In this document: positions 36,227-47,521 of the stretch, in pieces
Position numbering within the stretch: the stretch's first letter is position 1
Layout: every line of letters starts with the position of its first letter
Origin: Astrothelium macrocarpum
Taxonomy: Eukaryota; Ascomycota; Dothideomycetes; Trypetheliales; Trypetheliaceae
Direction: 5' to 3'
Length of the DNA: 64,000 nucleotides
NCBI GenBank assembly: GCA_021030915.1
Contig: JAGEMR010000026.1
Location: 124,001-188,000 of the forward strand
Notes under the pieces: generated by a model
Seen by the model: the letters and a program-made list of their open reading frames with translations, nothing else
Database searches by the model: none
What the model was told of the DNA's origin: nothing
Made by a program: the position numbers and the translations under genes

Positions 36227-37652
36227 ATGCTGCCAACTCCTCCTGCGTCTCCAAATCCATGTGGAACTAGCACTCCAGAGGACCGAGTTGGACAAGTTTT
36301 GGCCGGTCGACTTCAACTCACGGGTATACTGGGCGTAGGCGCATATGGTGTAGTGTACACCGCGGTGGACCTACATACCCAAGTGCCCTATGCCGTGAAG
36401 GCGCTGAACAAAGTCGGACTGGAGCCAAGGCAGCGGAGATTCCAGCAACGGGAAATCCAGCTTCATTACCAGGCCAGCCGTCACCCTAATGTTGTCTCGT
36501 TGGCTAAGATCATGGATTCTCCTGATTGTACCTTTGTTGTCATCGAGTACTGTCCAGAAGGCGATCTCTTTTCGAACATAACAGAAAAGGGAAACTATGT
36601 TGGTAATGATGCGCTCGCAAAACGTGCCTTTCTCCAAATCCTGGATGCCGTTGAGTACTGCCACTCCATCGGAATCTACCACCGGGATCTCAAGCCGGAG
36701 AATGTTTTGGTCACGGATAATAGCCTGACCGTGAAGCTTGCTGATTTCGGCCTTGCGACCACTGACTGGATCACGTCCGATTTTGGCTGTGGTTCCACCT
36801 TTTACATGTCACCAGGTAAGATTTTGTTGAATTCACTGTGCGCATCCATTCACTAACCATAGTCGAACAGAATGTCAAACTCCATCACCCAAAGCTTTCT
36901 CATGCTACGCATCAGCTCCAAATGATGTGTGGTCGTTGGGTGTCATTTTGGTGAATCTCACTTGTGGCCGGAATCCATGGAAGAGAGCTTCTACCGAGGA
37001 CTCCACCTTCCGGGCTTACTTGCGGGATCGCCATTTTCTCAAGACCATTCTCCCTTTGTCTGATGAATTAGACTCCATTTTGAGGCGAATTTTTGAACCG
37101 GATCCAATGAAGCGCATCACTATTCCGGAACTTCGGGAATTGATCCTACAATGCTCCAGGCTCACTAGCCGGTCGAATGCGCCTACTGCTCAACCTTGTG
37201 CCCCAGCTGCACCACCTTCTCCATTATATCAGCCAGCTGATTACGCTAGGGATGCTGCTGCAAGTTCAATCTATGATCTTCCAGACTATCTCCCTAATGT
37301 ACCTCAGTCTGGTATGGTTCTTCCACCATCGCCTACCTCTCCGACTGCAGAAGCATTCGCTGAGCAATTCTCTCAAATCTCATACTCATCGGGCAGCTCT
37401 GGATCTGAAACTGGGTCTTTTTACTCCCCAGTGTCTTCAGCTTCTCCGTCTCCTTCAAATTCGACCTATACCTACATTAAGCGTCCGAATCATGCTCCGG
37501 CGCCCCTTAGTGCAGCCCAACCGCAGATTCAACCTCCCACTCAATACGTTGCGACGTCTTCCAATGCTTGGTTGCCTCTTTTGCGCCCTGCTCTTGGACT
37601 GGCCAAACATGTCTCTTCTCAACCTTTTAATATGCCGGTACGGGTGTTTTAA
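36227..37652 (+). CDS. Ran1/Pat1-like serine/threonine protein kinase
   Basis: Two exons, 36227-36815 and 36871-37652, code for 456 residues. The kinase domain starts near residue 27: [15 protein letters not shown] (P-loop), PYAVKALNK (catalytic Lys), [21 protein letters not shown], then across the 55-nt intron [18 protein letters not shown] (an ECQ in place of APE, as in the Ran1 group), [20 protein letters not shown] and a final [12 protein letters not shown]. The remaining 165 residues are Pro/Ser-rich and low-complexity. The insertion pattern matches the S. pombe Ran1/Pat1 and yeast Sks1/Vhs1 group, which links nutrient state to conjugation, meiosis or glucose response; the orthology is inferred from motifs. 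A GTACGG near the end could allow an alternative terminal splice but is not needed. Confidence 0.88.
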
Positions 37653-40645
37653 GCTGCGTGGCTCAGCTTCAGCACTCCGGTCATCTATCACCCGGGAAAC
37701 ACCTGATTTAGCCGATGTTTATTTTCTACCTATCAATTAAACCGAAATTCACGCCGGATGGAGATTTTACGACTCTACACGTGTTCAGCGATTCATGTAC
37801 ATCTTTTTTCATACCTTTCAAAAGCTACGATTGGAATGAGGGCGTTTGAAGTTTTCTTTTCCTCATTCTGTGGATAGACTAGGCACTGCCTACGACTGGT
37901 CACCCAAGGATCCTGGAAGACGATTTGGATACCCCCCAAGACCCACTACGGTTTAGAATGGTGTCACGCGGAGCTCAGTTGGAAATTGTGATTTGTTGTT
38001 ATTTTTATAGCCAAGGGAGGATTGCACTGCCTTTTGGTTTTTCTACTGTAAACTTTTCATTTACGAAGCATTCGACACGTTTAGAAGACTGGAATTTGTA
38101 GTAATAAACCTGAGCCGGGTTGTGGCTTGCATGGTGTTCACAGCAACCTTGCATTTACCGGAGCGTTTTTGAAAAACTTCTGGATAGGAATTTTGCCCAA
38201 GGCCGATGATACCTTCGTTTCGCAAAGATACCAGAACTCGAGTAGTTCACAGCTTGTTTTTGTACACATAGTAGCCAATGGATAAAATGGAAGCTATGAA
38301 GCCAGCCGATTTTGCATGGACTCAATTCAATTTTTTTAATCCACTGAAAGACGTTGCACATTTTCATGCCATCATGGTTAGACTATACGGTTGAATATTT
38401 CATTGGTACATGCCTCTTCAGGAGAAGAGGTCGTTCACAAGCGCGCCCCTTAGGAATGGGCAATAGTTAGCGACCGTTCTAAGGCTATGGGCGAAAATCG
38501 CATGCTTCAAAGTGCCCGGCAGATACATTGAAGCACTAGACTAACGCATGCAAACAATCGGGGCTAGTCTTCGAATGGACTGGCTCATCTGCAGCAGGCC
38601 ATGGCAGGTCATCTTATGGACTGCGATGCTTGATAACCCCTCCATCGTTGCGGTGTTTGCAGGTGGTAGCTTTTTCCATCGTCTCCTGCCTCGCCGAGCT
38701 AGGCAGCCAACCATGGGGGCGGAAAGCTCCCGTCCGGTACGCCCGTTTTCAGACGATCTCCATCCTTCCTCGTGCTTGAAAATCGCATCCTAGCTCTTAG
38801 CGAAAATAGACCTGGGACCAGACCCGCTCGCGCCTAGAGCGGATTAGCAATGCCCTCACTCCCTCCAATCCCCACCAACACCCGCTCACTCGCGCATATG
38901 CCGCTGTTGCGGCTTGAAGAAAAAGGCCTACAACCCTCCGCCCCGAAATATGCAGCCGCGATCATTTGTCTCTGGCACCGCGGCAGCCTTGCGCGTCATC
39001 AGGCGGCCGAGCAAACAAGGTCTCGCTCTCTCCACACCAATGACGACAGCCTAGCTACAGCCCGTGCCGCACTGCTCTCGCTGCGCCCCGGGCGTGCAGC
39101 AGACGCTGCAACTGACTTTTCGCTTTGCTCGTTTCGTAGTGGGCCTTCCCCGAGGCGGAGTCCAGCGATCAGCGTACAAACCCATCGAATACCTCTTACC
39201 TTCTAGCCTGGATAATTGGCTTCGCCCAGCTTCGGCATTGACCCAGCGGTCGCAGACACGGCCGCAAAACCTGGGTCCGCTGGCACATCCCCACGCTCAC
39301 CAGACGAGACACCGTGAGTGCCGTGGGTCTGCCTTGACGCGACGGAGCAAAGCTAAACTGTGCAGAGAGATCGGGCTTACGCATGTCTCTCATGGGGAAG
39401 TCGAAAGAAGGTTTCTCCTGATCAACGGCTCTAACCCGCCCCGAGCGCCGATCAATACGGCATCGAGGCTGGCTGAGTTGGTTATTCATCACCATCTCTC
39501 GATTGTCATCGGGAGGATGAGCATTTGCCCAATTTTTCTTGATGCTGTTAAACGGCTATACACGTGATCCTTTTCCAAGACTGTGACGATCCATCGGTGA
39601 TACTTTTAGCTTCACCCAATATATTGCTCACATCTTAGTCATAGAGCAATGCCTGCGGATCTTCCCGTTTCAGCCGTGATCGACCTGTCATCTCTCAGGC
39701 ATGTGCGCAGACAGCAAGAAAATTGCCTTGGAATATCAGCACTTTGCAATGGTTTTTCGAAATTGAACAATTTTCGCTGCTCCATAGACCCGACAATGTC
39801 CCGACCTCAGGTTCTGCACATACAGGCTGTGGCAGACACAGCCCGATTGACTTTGGTACAGGCTGCCTTGCCTTTTCTTTTTTCTGGAAACTTTGACGAG
39901 GTAGTTCAATCATGCTCGTGGTACACATCAGTCTATGTAATGCCTCAAAAGTGTACATCCGTCGGGAGCCTGAACTTCCATGACGAAGATGCGTGCATGA
40001 GGGGCTGTGCTCGATCATGACGATGACCCTCAAGCCCACTGAAGGCCCGTCTGTTTTAAGCTATCGGCTATCTACGAAAGATAGATTGGTCTATTCGAGA
40101 AAAAAAAGATGTTTTGGATGTTGGAACAGTCGATCCGGACCGCGCGCTTCCGGCCGTCTCTTACTTAGCCCCCTTCATTGATTCGCTTGGCTTACCGGCC
40201 GAGGGCTGACATCACGGACGGGTACAGACGAGGTTGGTGGAAGTTGGTTTAGATTATCGATACGCTCAGGCGACCTTCCCCATTGCAGTAGCGTTCAGCA
40301 GCATATGAAAGAGCGCTATGGAGGTGTTTGGCTCATAGATCTCGATCTTGAGCATAATCACTCTAAACCTCGTGATGCCCTCAAACTGTGGTTTCAAACG
40401 CGGAAAAGAGCGACCTTCTCGTGACACCTGCAAGGGTCAGGTACGAGAGCACTGCAGCCCATCAGCTCGACATGCTCCCACATGGTGGGTAGCTTTATCT
40501 ATCGGCTCAGGCAGACACCCATCCAATTCTGCAGTCCGGAGTAAGGCCCTCAGCCTAGTGTGGCGAAAATCAGAGATCCTGCAAGAAGATCCCAAAAAGG
40601 TAATGAGCTTTAGAAAAAAGAACCATAATCGCTACCTTCTTTTGG
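37653..40645. other. 3 kb intergenic region
   Basis: 3' flank of the kinase gene, then unassigned sequence. Open frames at 38850-39206, 39064-39567 and 39649-40020 overlap antisense frames and show no conserved motif. A CACGTGA occurs at 39561 away from any supported start codon. No RNA gene or mobile element recognised. Confidence 0.45.
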
Positions 40646-41100
40646 TTAGGATCTCGAGGCACAGCATGCAGCATCCATAAAGTAAATATGCATGTCCTTT
40701 CCATCCCGGCCAACCTTACGCCTTTGGTTGATGAACTCCCACTTATTCAGCCGCCAAACAGACCATGGGATACACGCATATGGTATTTCTGTCCAGCGCC
40801 CCACAGCACTACCTAATGCTGTCCACGGAGTCATCTCCAGCACCATGCATCACTCTCAATCCAGCAATGTCCGGGGCTGAAAACCTGTAAGACCATCTAG
40901 CTTCATTGCATCGACCTCAGTACTGGATTTGCGCATGTCTTGCCACGTTCCAGTAGGGTGGTCTTCATAAGCCTGGGAACGTAAACGGATGATCCTACCC
41001 GAATGATCGCTTGAGAACCAGCCTGGATGCTGGAAATCCATAAGGAATGTGGAGTAGCGTGCGGCCATGTCACGGACAGCAGCTTGCTCTATACTGAGCA
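40646..41100 (-). CDS. Putative small orphan gene, two exons
   Basis: Two minus-strand segments with coding-like composition join in phase: 41100-40885 (MLSIEQAAVRDMAARYSTFL ... KLDGLT) and 40812-40646 (SAVGRWTEIPYACIPWSVWR ... HIYFMDAACCASRS, then stop). The intron (40884-40813, 72 nt) has a TAG acceptor but a weak GTTTTC donor. The first exon may be extended: an upstream ATG at 41154 with a GTAAGT donor (41146) and a CTCAG acceptor (ending 41094) gives MAF-IEQAAV in phase, at the cost of an 8-nt first exon. Aromatic residues cluster in the second segment. No family recognised. It could be a remnant of a larger gene rather than a functional one. Confidence 0.3.
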
Positions 41101-43673
41101 TCGCAGTCTGGTCAGACTCGTTTGAAAAGCCTCGCCAACGACTTACAAAGCCATGCCGTTAAGATCGATTTTGGTACGCTAGAGTCAGCAACATCGTCTG
41201 ATTTTGATGATTGTTAGGAGATGGCTTGTGAGACCACATGGTAAGTAGTCTTTGTTTGTGGTGCTCCTTGAGCCTATTAACGCAGTAATGAAGAACCGAC
41301 GATGGTTCACAGAGGTAGGCAAATATTATCAACATCGTCAGCGTGTAATTTCCTTTCCAAAACAATTGTGATACTTCAAACCCAATTTCGATCATCTACT
41401 TGATCTCTCCTTCATGCCTACCAAATCATGAAACATTACACTGTCTCCGCTCATCTACGGAAAAGCATTCAAAACCCGCCAGAAAGGTCCCGGTCTCAAG
41501 ATCCTTGATTCATCTGTCATCGACGACAATCCGCATCGTGGCGACCGTCCCACGAAAACGACCAGCTGTGCGACCCTGCGTCAAACCGATCGTAATTCTT
41601 CACCAAGGAAGTCTCAATTTGCCCTGCATCCGGACCACCGGCAGCATCGTTGCACACGTTCGGAGGCTGAACCTTCTCGTGCCACCCCTCGCACCTCTTC
41701 CCTCTCCGCCGAGAAGCCAACCCCTCCTTCAAATCTGCCTCGCCAACCGCGGCGTTTCCTGAGCAACATAGCTCTCGTGTCAGCACATGTGCGACAGCCG
41801 TGCGAAACCCACTCCACTTTTTGCCAGCAAAAAAAAAATCCTCCGACGCGTCTGTCGTGGTTACCCTGGCCCCCCCAATCCAGACTGCCCACGAATTTCC
41901 GACGAGAGAAATGATATCCGCTCCATCGATTACTTAATCTAGCTTCGACTGTTCTTGACGTTTCGGAACGGCTCGGATCAGCGGTGTGGTGCCTCTCTTC
42001 CGGCGGGCGGCGGCATCCGGCGAGCTCTGCGCAGGTTGAAGCTCGAGCTTTTTTTTTCCTGCGCGCACGCGGATTCAGAGCCTTGAAGGAAAAGCTCTTG
42101 TGGCTGAGAAAGCTGTCTGGATGGCTGCATGACAGCGCACATCCATCATGAGACGGACCGGGGTTGGTGGTGGTGGTGGGACAAAGTGGTGACGGTCTTG
42201 GAGGCGATCACGAAATCTGGGGTGGTCTAGACTGGGCCGGGCTGGGTGTGTGCCTGAATATCATTGGCAAAAGAGATTAAATCGGATGTGCCCACTGCGT
42301 GCATTCTCTAGGGAGCTTGGACAGAAGTGCTGGCCGCTTGGCTGGAAGCTCTCACTATGGAGCTCCGGAGGAGAGCTCAGAGAAGTTTTTTTTTTTAAAC
42401 ATAACCTAGATTTCTGAGTTTCAACGATTGTTAATACTCGTAGAATATCAACGCTGGGAAATTCTCGGGTGAAAAGACACGCGTTGCAGATAACGACCAG
42501 ACTTGATCAATATGCATCGATTTCACAAGGCTCGCATTAGCACGATGCAGTGGTTGCGAGTGCTCTAGACGAGATTTGTGGCGGCGATCTTATCATGCTC
42601 GCATAGACCGTCAATGCCTTGATTGTCTACGAGCTCTAGTAAATTCGGCACGAACTCGAGCAATGTAATCATGTGTTGCTTTTCTCAGTCGTCTATTCGG
42701 ATCTTGTATTCTTGAAACGATTCTAGATGCTGTGTACATGATTTGCCACCACTGAGTAGGAACTGTGATGAACTTGATCAGATGTGCGAACATAATCTAG
42801 TGCGAATGTGCTCTGATTCAATGTAGACCAATCAGCGTCAAGAGCATCACCAGCTATTCAGGCCCATGGAGATTTCAATGCCTCGAATCGATGAGCCTTG
42901 AGCTTCGTAATTGGGGAACATTTGCCGGTAGCTCAACAAGGATTGGAGGCCAATCTGTCGCTAAAGAAGGTAATTCCATGTCTTGTACCATTATTCCTAG
43001 ATTAGCGAGAAAGGTTTAGCAGTATCTCCTGATGAATGATTCCGGAGACACTTCTGTATGTCGTCGTGAATGCTTGTTCTACTGGAACTGAGCGCTGTCG
43101 TTTTGGACGTGATTTTGTTCATGGCTGTATGAAGAAGGAGATTATGAAGTTGATTTGGTCAAAGCTCGATTGTCGCACGAGAAATTCTCTCGTTTCGTGA
43201 AATTAAAATGTAGTATACAATAACAAAATTTTGTCCGAGGCGCCACTTGACACAATAGTATACAGGTAAGAACATTTTGTAAATAGCTAAAAATAATAAG
43301 AAGGTGCTAGATCAGAGGTAAGAGCAAAACATCCAAACGAAAAGCCAATGGATCATGTGAGCGGCCACTCTTTTGAAAGGTGATTAACATGTCAGTGAAT
43401 TTGAGAAATGCGAGACATTTTTTCTTCCTCCTATATTTGTGGATGAGGAATAGTCTAATTTCTTACAAGAATCCGGGAAAAAAGAAGAGCCGACCGTCAT
43501 GCCAGTATTCCGATACGGACGATGAAAACGTTGATGAAGAGAAGCCCGGAAGTCAGGCGGATCCAACACAGACTTAAATCAGGTATTTTCCAACTAACAA
43601 AGTGGTAGATGTCATTCTTCTGAACTGGTGTATTTTGACACTGCTTTGCCGCACAAAGTCTTTTAAAGACCAT
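41101..43673. other. 2.6 kb intergenic region
   Basis: No supported gene. A 60-codon minus-strand frame (42611-42793) and a plus-strand C-terminus-like frame (43380-43577, ending with acidic residues and a stop) have plausible composition but no partner exons. Contains a GGT trinucleotide run near 42166-42179. Becomes AT-rich after 43150. Confidence 0.4.
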
Positions 43674-45949
43674 TCAATAAATGCTAAAGAATAGGGCAAT
43701 AATGGTCACCATGACCGGAGCCAGTAGATCGATAAAGGGCGTTTCTTGTCTATTTCCATTGGATGCAGCTATCAGAGTTGTTGAGGTCGGAGTGGTATCG
43801 CTTGGGGGAGTAGATGGGAAAGTAGACGCTGGGGAAGTTGCTCCTGGGAACAAGCTGGTAGTCGAACCATCTACTACAAAGGCTGTGCTTGCATCGCTAA
43901 AGGTATGACCAGACAACACGATGCCCGTGCCTCCGGGTGACAAAGTGTGGCCGTCGATGATGAAATAGGAATTCCCATGCGATTGCAAACCCTCGACTGC
44001 AGTGAAAGTTTGCGATCCAATCGTGAGGACCTCTACTGAAGTTGGAACTGGCGTAAGAGTCGAAAAGAGGGCTGTAGAGGAGCCTTCTAAGACAATGCCG
44101 CTGCCATCATCGCTCATCGTATGGCCATCCAGCACAATGCCGCTGCCTCCGACGGAGAGCGTTGTACCGTCGATAACCGCAAGATTGGTGTTGCCATAAT
44201 CGAGTCTGGACGCGGTATACGGTTGTGAATCAATTGTGAATGCCGCTGCCACTGGTGCCGAAGTCTCTATTGGTGGAAACGAGATTGTGGAACCGTCGAC
44301 TACCAACTCTGAGGATCCAACGCTGATAGTGTCGCCATTCAGAGTGAGGGTTTGGCCTTGGCGAAGCGTTTTGGAGGCGATGACGATATCACCATTTAGA
44401 GAACGAGTGATTTCTTCCATTGTGCCGCCCAACTCTACGGACGAGGTCCTTATTCCGGGTTGGGGGGAGCCCGATATTGCAAGAGGAATGGTCTCGCCAT
44501 TGAAAACCACAGCGTCGCTGAAGCTCGGTATCGATACCATGATTCCAGACACCACAGTTGTATCTCCATGGCTCAAGGTAGCCGAATTGATCACCACCAA
44601 TCTCTGGTCTGGACTTTGGGTATTAGGCGCGGCAAACGCAGTAACGGCATGGCCTTGTGCAGTGAAGACCGCAGAAACAAAGACATCATTCGGAGAGCTT
44701 CCAGGCATCGCTGTTACTGTGGGATTTGCATTTCCACTGGTTATATCACCTGGTTGTCCTGCCAGTATACCGGCAGGTTTGTCTAGCGCAGAGCCATGTG
44801 TGTGCTGGCTGCCATCTCCACTAGTGGAAATGCCAATCAGAGAGAATACAGATTCTACCAGCGATACTTCTGGATTTGGTCCTGGGCTACTAGGCCACCC
44901 CTTCTGTATTCTACCACTTTCTCCCTGGCCAGCTGAGGAGGATTTCTGACGGAACTGACCTTTTGAAGAACCAGGATCCATTGCACCGGTAATACCTTCT
45001 TCCTGGTTCTCGCTTGGACGCGGGCCGCCTAAAGGTTGAGACAACGTTGCGGCAGTAACGCCTTCTATTGAAATCTTGCTCGACTGAAGATCGGGCGAAG
45101 ACTCCGAAATCATTGCAGTAATAGAGGCTCCTTCTGGATCGTTGTTCTGTGGTATAGTAGGCACATTTGAATGTGCGCTGCCTTTTCCTGCAGAAGCAGA
45201 TGAGGCTGTCTCTACATTCTCTGGAACGGGAAAAGGAGTACCGCTAGCAGCTTTCGTGACCGGGTTGATCTGTCTATCACCGGAACTTGACATGGACGTG
45301 ACCGCTATGCCGGACTCTTGCCGACTCCCTCGATCACTAGATTTCGACCTGTCCGCACCTGGATAGAGGGTCGGCTTGCTTTGGTGGAATGGTGGACCTG
45401 CTGGCATGATTGGCACGATAGGTGTTGATGCTTGACTTAGATGGTCTGCTACAGCAGCGGGGCCAGGGCTATTGCTTTTCTCAGTCTTTGGCGACGTTGT
45501 GTTAGAGTTCGAAGTGTTCCTCGCTCTCGGACTTCCTCCAGTGGAAACCAATGGGAAAGCGTCGGTTGTAGTGAGAAATGTAGAAGTTGTGAAGGATGGG
45601 GGAACACTTGAGATCGCGGGAGAGCGGTTGGACGACACCGTAGATGGGTGTGACGATTTTGCAAATGTGACATTTTGGAGTGAAGCTTCCGAAGTTTGTG
45701 TAGAGTCGCCGCTTGAAGGTTCACCCGATCTTCCGATTATGTAGTCTCCAGTTTCACTAGAAGGGGATATTAAGACCGCGGAGCTTCTTTCCGAAGATGA
45801 TGATCCAAGTGATGCCAAGGTATTAGGGTATACTATAAAATTAGCTGCTTTCATTCAATTTCAAAGGTCAATTGGTTTCACGCACTGCTTGATGTCACGA
45901 TAGTCCCGTATATACAACCGTATACAATGATCAGAAATAACCAATTCAT
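43674..45949 (-). CDS. Secreted, probably GPI-anchored Ser/Thr-rich wall protein with internal repeats
   Basis: Two exons, 45949-45886 and 45832-43674, code for 740 residues. The long frame alone starts at 45854 without a signal peptide. A short upstream exon, MNWLFLIIVYGCIYGTIVTS, supplies one and joins in phase through a 53-nt intron with a GTGCGT donor, GCTAAT branch point and TATAG acceptor. Residues up to about 330 are Ser/Thr/Pro-rich and disordered. The C-terminal half has four related units of about 60-80 residues; two clear copies share the pattern FTIxSQ, then IDGxTLSxGGxGIVLxGHT, then xDGSTxxLF, suggesting beta-rich repeats. The C-terminus has small residues (AASNGN) and a hydrophobic end (LLAPVMVTIIALFFSIY), as for GPI attachment. 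Cell-surface placement is inferred; no enzymatic signature seen. Confidence 0.78.
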
Positions 45950-47521
45950 GTTACAGATTTATAGAAAGTTGATAAAACGCAAAGGAAAGGGGGAGGGAGG
46001 GACCAATGCGGTTTTCACCAACGAAGAGATGGAGCCGGTCCGTTCCAGGAACACTTAGGCATGAAGATGAAAAGAACTTGGACAAGGTTATTCTCAATTC
46101 GAAATAGTACTTGGGTACGAAGAGGCACTTGTCTGTTCCTATTTGTATTGGTACATATTTCAGCCTTATTCGGTGTCTATTTCATTGAAGTATTTGAAGC
46201 CGTAGCGGCTGAATACGAGGGACGCAAAGCACGAAAGTATTCCGTAAGTCAACCAACCCGAGCTTTGTGCTCGATGATGCGTTGTGCGATTGAAGTTAAT
46301 ATTTCTAAGCTGGATCTGATTTTACGGACCCAGCAAAGGAAATGCTCAAGGTGGATAGCACTCGAAGACATGATTCGAAAAGATGTCAAATATGCGATCT
46401 CAGAGAAACCATCTTGCGAATTGTAATAACATTAACGGAATAGCTTGTATTGGAATTGCCTTGGACGGCACTCAGAACTTGCTGTTGGAACAGCGTCGCC
46501 AGGAAAGGAAATTTCACTGGTCAACGATATGAAGATTGATTGGACTGAAGCTGCTTACCCGAGACTCGTAAGTCACCGGCGAAGATGTTTGCCTACTTGA
46601 AAAGTGGATCTTAAAGGTGTCTGAGCTCACATGACAACAAAGGCAACCGAAGGTGTTGCGGGCTGGAACGGGATGACAATCAGATGGCGTTTCAATATTC
46701 AGGTGACCTCTGAATGGCAGTGAGCGGGACGATTTGCAGTAGTATGTCTACCAAGCGACTTGGTGCCCAGAATTGCTCGAACTGAACTATAGAACTCCTG
46801 AACCCTTCGACAACGTGGCGTCAACGATTCCAGCGGCACAAGTCGTTGGAATGCAAGTCATTGCGGACCGCGTGGAGACTGACTGATTCCGTGAACGTTC
46901 AGGGGGCCGTGAGTGCAAATGAACAGTTTATTTCGAGCGCCATGCCGTGCGAAGGCCTTCACTAAACTCATTCAAGGCCTTCCGAATGCTCGACGGTGTG
47001 GCGATGCCCGTGACATTTTCCCTTTCTCGTCAAAGTTTCTGCCAAGGCGTGTAGTTGCAGTAAGCCATGCCGTGTTTCTTAAACCCGAACCTATTGGGGC
47101 CTCACACGTCCTCAATACACGTGATCGGAAGAACAGTATCCGATTCCATTGTCCACTTTAGGAGGGATCAGGCAGGCTGCCTTCAGTGTCAATGGTGAGG
47201 CATGGCACGCTGACACTTATTTTGGGCGAGCTCCCAACAAGAACGGACGGTGCAACTGCTGGCACAGTCTTCAAAGTGTCTGATCGTTTTTGCCATTCGA
47301 ATCTGTTGAGGATCTCCAGACCGTACCAACAGCCCAGTTAGGGAATGCTGCCATTTCCAATCCGTTGCTGCCGAATTCCGAAGTTCACAAGACCAGAGTT
47401 CATACTCTCGAGATCATCTCGTCAGCATGTACAATGTAAAAGCTATATAATCATTTTCTCTAAAGGGTGAGCAGCTATTCTAATGACATCTATTTTGCAC
47501 GTGTGGGGTACCAGTAGTGAT
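45950..47521. other. Intergenic, no supported gene
   Basis: Promoter of the wall-protein gene, then unassigned sequence. A 121-codon plus-strand frame (46061-46426) has a hydrophobic segment near its start and a GTAAGT inside, but no consistent spliced product. A CACGTGA at 47118 is not near a supported start codon. Confidence 0.4.

Noticed and set aside
46061..46426. 121-codon plus-strand frame with a hydrophobic segment
   Set aside because: The internal GTAAGT suggests an intron, but no acceptor gives a phase-consistent natural product; no family resemblance.
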